This document shows, one piece after another, positions 17,326 through 26,928 of a stretch of 64,000 nt of DNA. Numbering within the stretch: the first letter of the stretch is position 1; each line of letters opens with the position of its first letter. Made by a program: the position numbers and the translations under genes. The notes under the pieces were generated by a model. It saw only the letters and a program-made list of their open reading frames with translations. It made no database searches and was not told the DNA's origin. Origin of the DNA: Meandrina meandrites (taxonomy: Eukaryota; Cnidaria; Anthozoa; Scleractinia; Meandrinidae); assembly GCA_963693305.1 (NCBI GenBank), contig OY855913.1:3654001-3718000 (forward strand). The letters run 5' to 3'.

Positions 17326-17958
17326 ATGAAAATTCCCAATTACGATCCCAGTTTGACTACAAAAAGTAATTACAAGCAAGGCCACCCTTGTATGCCAGCA
17401 GATACCTTTCGGATGCTTATTTGCGGGCCAAGCAACTCTGGTAAGACAAATATTCTCATGCATATGCTTTACAGGCTGTTGGTCTACGACAAAATTTACC
17501 TTTGCGCTAAGAACCTGCATCAGGACAAGTACCAATATATGCTTGATGATTTCGACACAAGAGTCAATCCTGTGGCTGGCTATAATGTTATTGAAGCCGC
17601 CAACGATGTTATTCCTTTGGAAACGCTGTCCACTGACAATCAAAAGATTGTAATTTTCGATGACATGGTTTGTGAAAGCAACCAAAACGACATTATCGAT
17701 TATTTTATCAAAGGTCGCCACCGCAATTGCAGCGTCATTTATCTTTCTCAAAGCTATTTTAAGGTCCCCAAAAACATCCGAGATAATTGTAGCCACTTTT
17801 GCATTTTCAACTTTCTTCCCAGAGAAAATAACCGTATTGCTGATGAATTGGGAATTGGCAGAGAGCTGCTTGAAAGGGCTACCGATGCTAAATATTCTTT
17901 TTTATACCACGACAAACCTAAAAAACAAACTCTAAAAAATTTTGACGAAAATATATAG
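17326..17958 (+). CDS. atp: A32-like genome-packaging ATPase
   Basis: This 210-residue ATPase of the FtsK/HerA-like packaging family would pump DNA into the capsid. Walker A is [10 protein letters not shown] (about 33-42). Walker B is KIVIFDDMV, with D112-D113. [19 protein letters not shown] fits the sensor and arginine-finger region, followed by an FNFLPRENN segment. Length is typical. The gene overlaps the start region of the fibre ORF, and its last codons contain the TATATA that probably drives the fibre gene. Confidence 0.95.
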   Translation: MKIPNYDPSLTTKSNYKQGHPCMPADTFRMLICGPSNSGKTNILMHMLYRLLVYDKIYLCAKNLHQDKYQYMLDDFDTRVNPVAGYNVIEAANDVIPLETLSTDNQKIVIFDDMVCESNQNDIIDYFIKGRHRNCSVIYLSQSYFKVPKNIRDNCSHFCIFNFLPRENNRIADELGIGRELLERATDAKYSFLYHDKPKKQTLKNFDENI

Positions 17959-17962
17959 AGAG

Positions 17963-19585
17963 ATGGGGTTTCTTAACGGTGCGACGGGTGCAACTCAAAC
18001 ACATGAAGAGTCTACTTCAATCCGAGGGCAAGCCGGCCCTGCTGGTCCTGCTGGTCCAACTGGCGCAACTGGAGCGCGTGGCCCTAAAGGTGAAAAAGGT
18101 GATAAGGGCGATACTGGCCCACAAGGTCCTAAAGGAGATAAAGGTGATGCTGGAGAAAAAGGATTAAAAGGTGAAAGAGGTCCACAAGGGCGAACCGGAC
18201 CTGCCGGACCTGCTGGAGCTACTGGGCCAACCGGACCAACTGGAGCTACAGGACCTGCGGGACCAACTGGAGCAACTGGACCTGCGGGTTCGAGAGGCGC
18301 TATTGGACCAAAAGGTGCAAAAGGTGATAAGGGTGATAGTGGGGATGTATCATCAGCTAGCGTTACGGGTGACATTGTCATGAACGACCATGCAATCAAA
18401 CAGCTCGCAAATCCTGTCGGCGACCAAGATGCTGTCAACCTCACTTCAATGAAAAAATATGTGGGCTCCTCTGCAATTACAACTGGGCACGCCCATAAAA
18501 AGAATGACTTAGGATTTTTAACCCAAAGGGTTGGTGTTTCAGCTGTAAACAATATTTCTTCTGTTACCGTTGAAGACTTTACATCCAACCTTCACAGTGT
18601 CAATAAAAAGGCTTACACTTTTAACATTATAAAAACAAGTAACAATTCTTTCAACTCGCGTTTGGCGTTGAATAAAACACCTCTAAAAGAAGGAGAGTAC
18701 ACTATATGTGTTGAGTTCTTTTACCCTAAAAACAAAAACGACCAAAACTGGTTTCTTAACCCTTTAAACAAGTTGGCCTCCAGTACTATTACCTACCACA
18801 CCAAACGCTTTGCCACCCATAACCCTCCATATATAAGGATCATTTTTAATACTTACAAATTAAAAGATAAGAATGACGACACTATCTATTTTGATATTTT
18901 AAATCCGGGTTATGATGGTTCAGCACCTAGTGAAAAGGCCGCTTTAATCATTTACGGTGTAAAGGGGTATCAATCAGATATAGACGGAATTATTTACGAT
19001 GATGTTTTCTTTCTCAATTCCGACGGTGATTTTACTCTACAAACAAATTTAGATATGAACGGCTTTTCGTTGAAAAATTATGATCGAGGGTACAAAATAG
19101 AAAACGATACTATCAAATTACAAAAAGATTTAGATCTAAGTGGTTATGTTATAAGAAATTTGCAACCTAGAATAGTAATAACTGGAGAATGGATCTACAA
19201 TGAAAATAAAGGAGGTGATAGAGTTTTTGTTAAATTCGGTAATAACATTCGTGTAATGGCGCCATTTCCTTGTTTAATTGAGGGTGTCTCAGCTTTAATT
19301 ATCGAACTAAAGGGTGCCTCTCGAACTTATGAAAGAATAGGTTTTGGTTTTAGAATACCTGGCAGTTTGTTAACTGACACTCCATTAACAAGCGTACGTA
19401 ATGCTGATGGTTTAAAATACCAATATGCTGCACCCCGAGGTTCTGACGGTTCAAGAATAAGATTAGATTCGGGGCAATATTTTGCACTTAGTTTATCTCA
19501 GCCTGGCCGCGCAGAATCACAACTAGTTAATACAAAACGCGTATTAGTAAGTTTAATTTTAATAGACGATTTTTCTTTTAGGTAG
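17963..19585 (+). CDS. Collagen-like fibre protein with phage-fibre-like neck
   Basis: A 540-residue protein starting at the ATG at 17963, 5 bp after TATATA (17952-17957); an upstream in-frame ATG at 17942 lies within the ATPase. Residues 22-129 are 36 uninterrupted Gly-X-Y triplets ([23 protein letters not shown]). Next comes [20 protein letters not shown], which resembles the trimerising segments of phage tail fibres. The beta-rich C-terminal domain follows (about 165-540) and includes a second [21 protein letters not shown] pair. This architecture of collagen stalk, neck and head is that of a receptor-binding spike, which is inferred. Codon use in the C-terminal half is more AT-rich than in the collagen part, suggesting modules of separate origin. 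Confidence 0.9.
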   Translation: MGFLNGATGATQTHEESTSIRGQAGPAGPAGPTGATGARGPKGEKGDKGDTGPQGPKGDKGDAGEKGLKGERGPQGRTGPAGPAGATGPTGPTGATGPAGPTGATGPAGSRGAIGPKGAKGDKGDSGDVSSASVTGDIVMNDHAIKQLANPVGDQDAVNLTSMKKYVGSSAITTGHAHKKNDLGFLTQRVGVSAVNNISSVTVEDFTSNLHSVNKKAYTFNIIKTSNNSFNSRLALNKTPLKEGEYTICVEFFYPKNKNDQNWFLNPLNKLASSTITYHTKRFATHNPPYIRIIFNTYKLKDKNDDTIYFDILNPGYDGSAPSEKAALIIYGVKGYQSDIDGIIYDDVFFLNSDGDFTLQTNLDMNGFSLKNYDRGYKIENDTIKLQKDLDLSGYVIRNLQPRIVITGEWIYNENKGGDRVFVKFGNNIRVMAPFPCLIEGVSALIIELKGASRTYERIGFGFRIPGSLLTDTPLTSVRNADGLKYQYAAPRGSDGSRIRLDSGQYFALSLSQPGRAESQLVNTKRVLVSLILIDDFSFR

Positions 19586-19659
19586 TAAGTTTGCCGACGT
19601 GTAACCATGCATGTAGCTTTTCCTGTCTCGTGTTTTTGGCACGTGTACAGAACGTAGCG

Positions 19660-20007
19660 CTAATGGGTGTAGCTCCACACTCTGCTGTTGATTGTTATCC
19701 CCTTTTCGAAGCATGGGTCATACTCTGCTGGATCGAACATGTCCGGTCCTAAATACTCTCTCTGCCTTTTTCTTGTGTAACAGAGGCTGCAGAGGTAGTT
19801 CCGCCCGCATTCTAGTTCGCATTTGTAGCAGTGTAGAATCCACGTGATCTGCTCGTTTTTCAGACAGTAGGGGGCCGCCAAAATCGCTCTATTCACTTCA
19901 TCCCAGCCCTGCATTTTGCGTTGCCAGAGTTTTATTTTTACATAGTCCTTGTAGATATGTTCTCGAAGTTCTGCCGGAAGTGCTTGAATCAGTTCTAATG
20001 TGTCCAT
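19660..20007 (-). CDS. Small Cys-rich protein with F-box-like N-terminus, 115 aa
   Basis: The N-terminus LELIQALPAELREHIYKDYV has the spacing of an F-box-like or SOCS-type helix. A following segment holds four or more cysteines in pairs (CYKCELECGRNYLCSLCY) that could bind zinc. Proteins of this style can recruit ubiquitin ligases, which would suit a virus-like element, but the match is weak. No TATATA precedes the ATG, unlike the structural genes. Not recognised beyond this. Confidence 0.6.
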   Translation of the reverse strand: MDTLELIQALPAELREHIYKDYVKIKLWQRKMQGWDEVNRAILAAPYCLKNEQITWILHCYKCELECGRNYLCSLCYTRKRQREYLGPDMFDPAEYDPCFEKGITINSRVWSYTH

Positions 20008-20064
20008 CTCTTTGCAAATGTTATGTTGTGTTTCTCTGAATGTGATTAATTGTTCTTAACTTAT

Positions 20065-20358
20065 TTACATTTGTTGCGTTTCTTTAAATTGCAGCCCGCC
20101 GTCTTCGAAGAATACTTTATCTATGAAGCTTATCAGCTGTTTATTATCTCTGGCGGCTTTGTCCCGCTGGTATTCTGCCCATTTTTCCTCCGTGTATGGG
20201 ATACATTGGTTTAGGGTCTTCTTGATTTTCATTCCATCGATGTACACATAGGGGTCTTCTTGATATTTTTTTATTTCTTCTTCGAACTTTTTCGCTGCTT
20301 CCGCCATTATCTCAGCCAGTTTTTTATTTAAAAGCTTTTGCATGTGTGAGAGTGACAT
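20065..20358 (-). CDS. Small helical protein, 97 aa
   Basis: Not recognised. It is Lys/Glu-rich and predicted to be helical, with a coiled-coil stretch (LNKKLAEIMAEAAKKFEEEI) and a short KKTLNQCIPYTEEKW segment. It has an ATG start and no TATATA upstream. It lies in the right-end accessory group of the element between two other minus-strand ORFs. Confidence 0.55.
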   Translation of the reverse strand: MSLSHMQKLLNKKLAEIMAEAAKKFEEEIKKYQEDPYVYIDGMKIKKTLNQCIPYTEEKWAEYQRDKAARDNKQLISFIDKVFFEDGGLQFKETQQM

Positions 20359-20582
20359 TTACAACCCGCTGCTTTTGTCCAAATGGTGGCAAAAAAAAAA
20401 TACACAGCATAAATATACCTGCGCAAAATGCTTGTGTTGGTCCACATGCTCGTGTGCGCTATCATAGACCTTTCTTCCCCCTCTTGGGTTAATGATGTCA
20501 AACTTATTACGGCTCAAGCTGTGGAAGCTATTCTTGATGCTTCTGAATATCTTGATAGAAACCATCATCCTAAATTTGTCCC

Positions 20583-20966
20583 CTAATTCTTCAGAGCTTT
20601 CTTTATTATGTACTCCACCTGGTTCTGGCTAAACTCATTCGCCATAATTCTGCGGTACAGCTGCGGCGTCATGATTGGTGTTTCGTAAACCGGCTCTCCT
20701 GATCCCGTCAAATCGTACTCTTCCATTTCTGTTAATTCGACTTCTTCTTGTTCTTCTTCCGGTTGTATAAGCGTGTTCTTTAAATCTTGCGGGCTCATTT
20801 TTTTCATTGCTGTGAGCAGCTCGTCTGAAATGTGTATTGGTGGATCTATAATTTGTCCTTTTTCCGGTTCTGCGATGAATAATGTATGTTCTGTTGATTG
20901 GCGGTTTCTGATGATTTTGGGTTTTTTTCGACTTTGGCACAGGAGTCCTTTTCTTCCTCGTCCCAT
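20583..20966 (-). CDS. Small acidic protein, 127 aa
   Basis: Not recognised. A basic start (MGRGRKGLLCQSRKKPK, nuclear-localisation-like) leads into an acidic middle (PEEEQEEVELTEMEEYD) and a helical C-terminus (MTPQLYRRIMANEFSQNQVEY). Another frame (20635-21009) overlaps it, but that one runs into the terminal repeat and has a Ser/Thr/Arg composition typical of a shadow. The gene sits 16 bp inside the right terminal repeat boundary. Confidence 0.55.
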   Translation of the reverse strand: MGRGRKGLLCQSRKKPKIIRNRQSTEHTLFIAEPEKGQIIDPPIHISDELLTAMKKMSPQDLKNTLIQPEEEQEEVELTEMEEYDLTGSGEPVYETPIMTPQLYRRIMANEFSQNQVEYIIKKALKN

Positions 20967-20981
20967 TATTTACATGACTGC

Positions 20982-21248
20982 TGCATTCCTCTAAATGCTT
21001 GTCCCCCACCGCCCTCTGTTTATGTTTCCTGCGTCCTTTTGCTAAGTAGTATAGCCGGGACTAAACAAATACTATCTTTGGTAAACCTAAATTTTTTACC
21101 TCTTACGGGACTATAGTCAGGGAGCGAAGCTAAACACGCGAGTTTTGCGAGCGTGGTTTGGCTTTGGTCCCTGACTACTAGTCCCGTAAAGAGGTGAAAA
21201 AATTTAGGTGCACCCAAAGTGGTATTTGTTTAGTCCCGGCTATACTAC
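20982..21248 (-). repeat. Right terminal inverted repeat of the Polinton, with hairpin
   Basis: It matches 4757-5025 in inverse orientation. The outer 204 bp (21045-21248) is the mirrored imperfect hairpin ending GGCTATACTAC(T), followed by TAAGCA. Confidence 0.9.
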
Positions 21249-21254
21249 TAAGCA
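21249..21254. repeat. Right 6-bp target site duplication TAAGCA
   Basis: It is identical to 4751-4756 and directly abuts the right Polinton terminus. Confidence 0.85.
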
Positions 21255-21416
21255 CAAGGGCAACACCAAAAATAAAATATAAAATTAAAATTACAAATTA
21301 AATATAAAAGACAGAGCTTGTAGGCTATTCAAAAACTTAAAACCAATAGCAAATCAATTTATTTTTTTTCCAGAAGGCAGCATTTTGCATTACAATTTTC
21401 GCATACGATGAAACTA

Positions 21417-22808
21417 ACCTGCTAAAATAACTTTGAGTTTGACATTCCGGCGTGTTAGCCGACTGAAATCTACATTCTCTGAAGAGATCCTCGCTACAGC
21501 TAATATGTATTCGCGCTACAGAATTTTTATAGGCACTGACTGCTATGACTAAAGATTCTAGTTATTAAATATGTTAAATTCTGAAGAGTTTCTTTAAAGT
21601 CCATTCCCTATGACAAATTGGAGGGGAGTTCCAATTGAAAGCATAAATTGAATTCAGCGAAGACGCCTGACTATGGGAAAGAAAGCTGGTAAGACATAAA
21701 GGCTTTTTTCCAAAACCTGAAACCAATAAGGGAATGGGTACAAATCTGGCAGTCCTCGTTTCGCTCTTTCAACTTAAGCAATGGGATAAAATATTATAGT
21801 AGCGCGAATGTCCGTGATATGCCTAAAAGAATTTTGACATTCCAGCGTGTTATCTGAAATCTACATTTTCTAAAAAGATTTTTGCTACAGCTGAGGCACA
21901 TTCGCGGTTCATAAGTTTTTCTACGCACTTTATAGTTTATTGAAGTTTCTATTTATTAGATATGTTAAATTCTTAAAGTCAAAGGCTTTTTTTCATAGTT
22001 TATTCCCTTTGATAACCGAATCTCGGAACCAGATTTTTCGAAGCGTTTAGGCGGAAATTAAGACACCTTACATCGCAGCCGCTCATTTAACCTTGTTAAT
22101 TCCGAATTTTGGGGCAATATTTGATGATTTTAAGTAAACCCATGCTTTATCCAAAACACAAAGCTAGTTTTGAGAACATTTGCTCTCTTGGATAATTATT
22201 TTATGCGGAAAAGTTAGAAACCAGGATACGCAAAATTGTGTCACGCAATGTTATGACTATTGAATATAGGCCATGTTCATCGAACTCCTGTAGCTCAAAA
22301 AGCTTAGTGCCCAAAAATGTTTTTTCTGTTCTTGGTACACTAACCCTAGAACTGAACATGGGTAGTAGTTTGGGCTCCAGATCACGTTATACTTTTGAGA
22401 AATACTTCTTTAACCAACAGCATGTTTGCCTAAATTTTGCGAGGGCTCTTTGTGGGGTATTTTCAAAAAATCATAATTATTTTTTATTAAGTCGGATTTC
22501 CAATATTTTGCCACACATTTATAGACAAGACATAAAATAAAATAATTACGAAGTTTTATTTTATTTGAGTTAAAGCGGAATTTTTTCAGCGCCCTCAGTG
22601 CAATGCCTTAATTTGATTCGAAACAGGACGATTTTTTCGGTTTTGGACCGTCCTCGGAAATCATCGACAAAAATATTACAAAATAGCACTAGAAGCAAAA
22701 ATATTGCACTTTTTGTTTATCATATGGATCAATTGTCTTGCCCAGAAAATTTGAAGGAATTCTATTTTGGGCGAAAATCGAGTGGTCGGATCTTACGCGG
22801 ACAGTCTC
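21417..22808 (-). repeat. Right terminal inverted repeat of the outer transposon
   Basis: It is the inverse of 624-2026 and ends GGACAGTCTC followed by TTAA at 22809-22812. Length differs by only about 10 bp from the left copy. Confidence 0.85.
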
Positions 22809-22812
22809 TTAA

Positions 22813-24189
22813 TATACTAATTTTTAACTTCAAATTCTAATTTTAAAATCACATTAAATCTCTAATATTTCTTATTTCTCCAAATTTTACTAATCCTTTG
22901 AGAAAAACTATCTCTTTCCAAACATCCCCAAAAATCACCAAAAAATTTACAAAACACCGCTTATCATAGCTTTGTGAAATGAGCATAGAGTTTCTGGATT
23001 GCTTGAAACGCAGACGAGATATTCGCATTAAACCAAGTTTAGCGGTGGAAAAACGGGCTTCAGGTGTACCCCCGCCTTAAATGCGGAATGGCGACGCTTG
23101 GATGAAAAGAAGAAATTGCATTTCTGAGAAATGGGTAGTTACCGATTGAACACTTTAGCCACTGAGCTATGGGATACGTGCGTTGAACAATTAAGGCCGA
23201 AAATCAGTATGTTTTTGTGTGTCACAATGAGAAATGTAATATAGCATGAAATTTAATATATTTGCAATGTAGTTCATCAGTTTTACGCGTCTTGAAAAAG
23301 GTTCAGTCTCCGAGGTTGACAAGCTGAAATGTTTTTTTTAAAGACGAAAGGAAGCAACTTTCACTCGGGGGGGGGGGGGGGGGCTACTTTCTATAGTAGA
23401 CTCAGTACGGGGAGGCTTCGGCCGAGAGGGGTACCTCCTTGTAAGTAATCCTTCTTGTGAAAGGAGTACGATTTTCTATTGAAGGTATATGAAAGGGTAC
23501 GTTTTCTGTTAAAATACTTTATGAAAAGATAAGGGTTTGGACCTTGGGGCGGAGCCTCCCCGTATAAAAATCTTTAGGCCTCCCGGGCTTTCACTGTAAT
23601 GGCACTGTTCCGTAGTAATCAAAATTTTGCTTTTGAGGGCTTGACTGTGAATGTTCAATTCTGCGAAGATGATTCCGGTAGTGCACAGAAAATGCACTTT
23701 TTCCAAAAAAATAAGAGGTGCCCCCCGGGTCCCTCCCCTGGTTCCACTAGTGGGCTCGGGGGCTTTACATGTACGATGTGATATACACGTTTATTTACTA
23801 TGGCGGAAAAAGGGACACTGGAGAACACGTATTAAGGGATTTCTTCTTCCCAGTAAACTGATAATCTCTAAAGCGAAGGAAGCGTTTGAAGGAATCAAAG
23901 CAATTATTTTGAACATAAAGTGGAGAGATTGTGTTGCTAGCATGTCTTTCCTGCGTGCGTGCGTAACGCAAGGGTAACGCGCGAGTTGCGTGAAACTTCC
24001 CAGCATTCTTTGCAAGGACGGACAATTACGCCATTTTGTGCACCTTGGAAGCTCAAGTAACGTGAGTAAAGGTTTGTAATTTGGCAATTTAGGGGGCTTC
24101 TTGTTCTGTCGTATCCTTCATTCGTGGAAATAATTGTGTATTTGTCGTTTTGTATCTTTTTCTATATACGCTACTTTCTTCACAAACAG
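22813..24189. other. Mostly non-coding, with a G run and possible tRNA-like remnant
   Basis: No gene is supported. A G run lies near 23367-23386. At 23118-23176 the minus strand reads TAGCTCAGTGGCTAAAG ... GGTAACTACCC, vaguely like the A and B boxes of a tRNA, but the B box is damaged and no acceptor stem pairs. The segment 23790-24090 has CpGs (GCGTGCGTGCGTAACGC, GCGCGAGTTGCG) and could be a promoter or first exon. Confidence 0.35.
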
Positions 24190-24244
24190 CTGGAGCTGTG
24201 TTCATGTGATGCCGCTTGATCCAACTCGGTGTTCAGTCGTGCAG
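24190..24244 (+). CDS. Candidate host exon (55 nt)
   Basis: Bounded by a pyrimidine-rich acceptor (TTTCTTCACAAACAG) and a strong donor (CAG|GTAAGC). One frame is open (...VHVMPLDPTRCSVVQ). Together with 28133-28222 it may be the 5' part of a plus-strand gene. Product unknown. Confidence 0.3.
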
Positions 24245-24470
24245 GTAAGCTTTTAGGGAAAACAGTTATCAATTTGAGTTGTCTGTGGTAGTAAGCATTT
24301 CTTTCCCTTGTTTAGTGTTTCCCAGTACAACTAAGCATTATATTTTTTTGCCCTGTTTGAAAATGTATCTTGAGACCGCCATGTGCCTAATTGAGAGGGA
24401 ACCAGGGGGCCGGGATTGGAGCTCAGTGTGGGATGGTTGGGAGGCAAGGTCATATAAATATTAATGGTTC

Positions 24471-24671
24471 TATTTGTTGTGGCTTAAATTTATTTTCGGT
24501 TCAATTTTTTAACACCAGTTTGATTTTTGGTTTCCTTCGTATCAAATTATGGTAATGATATGCCTGGGGTTGCAGGGGGGTGGGGCTACTTTCCCATATG
24601 GCCTATACGGGGGACGTGCCGCTGGTTAAATAAAAATCAAAACGGTTAAAAAGTTTTAAACCAAAACATAT
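24471..24671. mobile_element. ATGTTGTGG-family MITE, decayed copy
   Basis: It begins TTTGTTGTGGCTTAAATTT and ends AAACCAAAACATA, with the family core CCAGTTTGATTTTTGG and AAAAATCAAA(A)CGG. It carries extra sequence in the middle compared with the other three copies (26658, 28612, 36099). Confidence 0.65.
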
Positions 24672-24974
24672 TTCCCTTCAAAAATGAGTAATTTCTCTTG
24701 GACAAAATAATACTTGTTACACTCAAAGCAGATGTTCTTTTGATGGGAGCTTGGTCCATTCATTCCTATCCCAAGACACATTTACATTTCTCTAAGATCT
24801 GAAAAATTCCGTGAAGGATTTATTAAATGTCTTCCATTTTATAGTGACACTATCCCCAGCTATTTGATTAAAACCATTGCAAGATACCTTGCTACAGTTC
24901 TTATCACAGATGCTTTTTATTGTTTTATCCAATTTTGTCATATGGACAACTGTACCTGAGGATAATTGATCAAT

Positions 24975-25124
24975 TTTGTTTTATCGCGTTCACCGGGCTA
25001 GTGATTTCTGAAATTTACTAGCCTGAGACAAAACTTTGTAGCCCAGGTCAGTTTTATCACGTTCACCGGGCTAGTGATTTCTGAAATTTACTAGCCTGTG
25101 ACAAAACTTTGTAGCCCAGGTCAG
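24975..25124. repeat. Two-copy tandem repeat of about 73 bp
   Basis: The unit TTCACCGGGCTAGTGATTTC ... ACAAAACTTTGTAGCCCAGG is repeated head to tail with three or four differences. Each unit contains TAGTGATTTCTGAAATTTACTA, which is itself partly palindromic. Confidence 0.85.
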
Positions 25125-25145
25125 TTTCCTTTCCGGGCCCTATTT

Positions 25146-25210
25146 TATTAGCCTGCTTGCAGGCTCTCCGCACAAAAAAAATAAAGAGAAGGAGAGCCTG
25201 CTCGCAGGCT
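25146..25210. mobile_element. Short foldback (AGCCTGC family)
   Basis: AGCCTGCTTGCAGGCTCTCC is answered by GGAGAGCCTGCTCGCAGGCT across a 24-bp loop. A related foldback with the same termini occurs at 55901-56168. Confidence 0.7.
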
Positions 25211-25356
25211 ATATTTTATTAGCTCACATATGACCCAAGGTTGGGGTTTAAATTCAAAATGAATTACAACAACAATTATAAAAGTTACGTTTAATTTACA
25301 TTGCTCGGTTAAAACATTGATGTCAGCAACTGGTAGGCCTCTCTAACTCATCATCA

Positions 25357-25503
25357 GGCCCCAGTTGTTCAACGGGTGGATAACGCTATCCACCGGATAA
25401 ATCGCTATCCAGCGGATAAGTGTTGGCAAAACAAACCACACTATCCACTGGATAGTGATTTATCTGTTGGATAGCGTTATCCACCCTTTGAACAACTGGG
25501 GCC
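25357..25503. mobile_element. 147-bp hairpin MITE
   Basis: Ends GGCCCCAGTTGTTCAA and TTGAACAACTGGGGCC are inverted copies, and the stem continues through GGTGGATAACGCTATCCA. The whole unit is one long imperfect hairpin with an internal GATA-rich loop. No coding capacity. Confidence 0.85.
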
Positions 25504-26657
25504 AGAATAATAGTCAGATAGATGCCCATCATCAGCTTAAAGTTCGTGTTCCCAACCGAAAATGAACCTGAATGAACATACCTTCTGCAAATGTCTCAGA
25601 ACATCTTGCCCTCGCCGCCATTCATGAAATGATATTGGAGCGACGAATAACTTTGTTTGCATAATGGATTAAATACTTTTAATTTTTCCTTTGATTACTT
25701 CCATACTTTCTACTTTTTTCTTATCGCTTTCAATGGCCTTAGAGTTTTTTATTCTTTTAACAATTTTGAACTTGAAACAAACAATTTACATATTGATTCT
25801 TTCAATTTTTGTACTAGCCAGTGGTCTAGTAAATGTTAAATGTTACTAGCCCAACGTCATGTTACTAGCCTCAGGCTACTGGGCTAGAGGAGACGTCGAA
25901 CCCTGATGTTCATTATTCATAGAAGGAGTTTGAATAACCATGCTTTTAGTGAGAAGGTTTCCAGTGATATGGTCTGCAAAGAATCTTTCTGTTCTTCATG
26001 AAAGGAATCAACTTGCAGGAAATTATTATTTTGAACTCTCACTGACTTGATGACAATATGTTTCCTCTGCCACACTGATGTCACATTTCTCATCTGAATA
26101 ACACTGTCAAAATTGACAAATCAGATGGTATACCAAAATTGGTATAATGGAGCAAGCTTTTGTTAAGAATGTTCACAGGTGTTCCCTTGGTCTCTCACCT
26201 CTAACCCCACACCTTTTTTTCAACTCGTTGTTCTTTGACGATTTCCAGTTTGGCAATTTGAACTTAGCCTGTTGCTAATTTTTAGCATTCTGATGATAAA
26301 CAGTCGACTATGGGGCAATTACTTTCTGTTTCTTTGAAACAGAGGTAATATTACCTCATTTAATTTTATATGCAAAATAAAAACTGGAACTTGGCAACTC
26401 GCTCAAGCAAATTATTTAAATTTCAAGTTGCAGGCTGCTTCAGTAAAACCATCAATCAGTAATTGTACATTTATAGCTCAACATTGCACAGTTCCCATCA
26501 AAAGAACATCAATTTTGACTGTACATGTAAACTGCTACTGCAACAAAATTCCTACATCCTTTTCTATTTTGCCCAGTTAACATGCTTACAACTTATTTTT
26601 ATGCTGTTTTTCATGTATTTTATATATGTGGCAAAATGAATTGTGTTTTGTTGTTGA

Positions 26658-26824
26658 TATATGTTATGGTTTAAATTTATGTTTGGTCTAAAATTTTTCC
26701 AACGAGTTTGATTTTTATCTTTTATTGTCTCAAACTCATTATCATAATCTGAAACAATGGGAAATAAAAATCAAACTGGTTAAAAAAATTGTAAACCAAA
26801 GATAAACTTAAACCACAACATAAA
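26658..26824. mobile_element. ATGTTGTGG-family MITE
   Basis: TATATGTTATGGTTTAAATT at the left is mirrored by AACTTAAACCACAACATAAA at the right, with the family core AACGAGTTTGATTTTTA and TAAAAATCAAACTGGTT. Length about 167 bp. Confidence 0.8.
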
Positions 26825-26928
26825 CATGAAACTATGGCAGACATATCTTTTGAAAATATGTGTGAAGTGGCAAAATCAACTTTGTTGGGGCCAATCAGTG
26901 TCTGGGCCATGAAATGTGCAATGTGTAG

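Larger units (their letters stand above)
4757..21248. mobile_element. Complete Polinton/Maverick (adintovirus-like) element, about 16.5 kb
   Basis: Seen directly: TAAGCA duplications, matching terminal inverted repeats, and between them a protein-primed family B polymerase, rve integrase, adenain-like protease, A32-like ATPase, major capsid and penton-like proteins. This combination defines Polintons. Every core ORF is intact apart from an unclear start or frame junction at the protease, so the copy looks young. Additional modules are a PLA2-motif protein and a collagen-like fibre. Genes run on both strands and pack tightly, with gaps mostly under 60 bp. The element sits inside an older TTAA transposon, which fixes the order of insertion. 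Confidence 0.97.
624..22808. mobile_element. Outer TTAA-flanked DNA transposon with 1.4-kb inverted repeats, split by a Polinton
   Basis: The outermost 5'-GAGACTGTCCGCGTAAG at 624 is mirrored at 22808. Both ends abut TTAA (620-623 and 22809-22812), which is the target duplication expected of piggyBac or KolobOK-type cut-and-paste elements. The terminal repeats (624-2026, 21417-22808) look about 98% identical by eye. Removing the Polinton and its duplication leaves an element of about 5.7 kb whose unique interior is 2027-4750 plus 21255-21416. No complete transposase is visible, so it is probably non-autonomous or decayed. The assignment to the KolobOK or piggyBac group rests on TTAA alone. 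Confidence 0.7.

Noticed and set aside
17995..18588. 197-codon Pro-rich ORF antisense to the collagen-like gene
   Set aside because: Gly-X-Y codons read backwards give open Pro-rich frames; the sense strand has the promoter motif and domain structure.
20359..20568. 69-codon minus-strand ORF between two small Polinton genes
   Set aside because: No promoter motif, no recognisable composition, and it covers an A-run and what looks like spacer DNA.
23118..23176. tRNA gene on the minus strand
   Set aside because: A-box-like words are present but the B box is damaged and no cloverleaf stems can be drawn.
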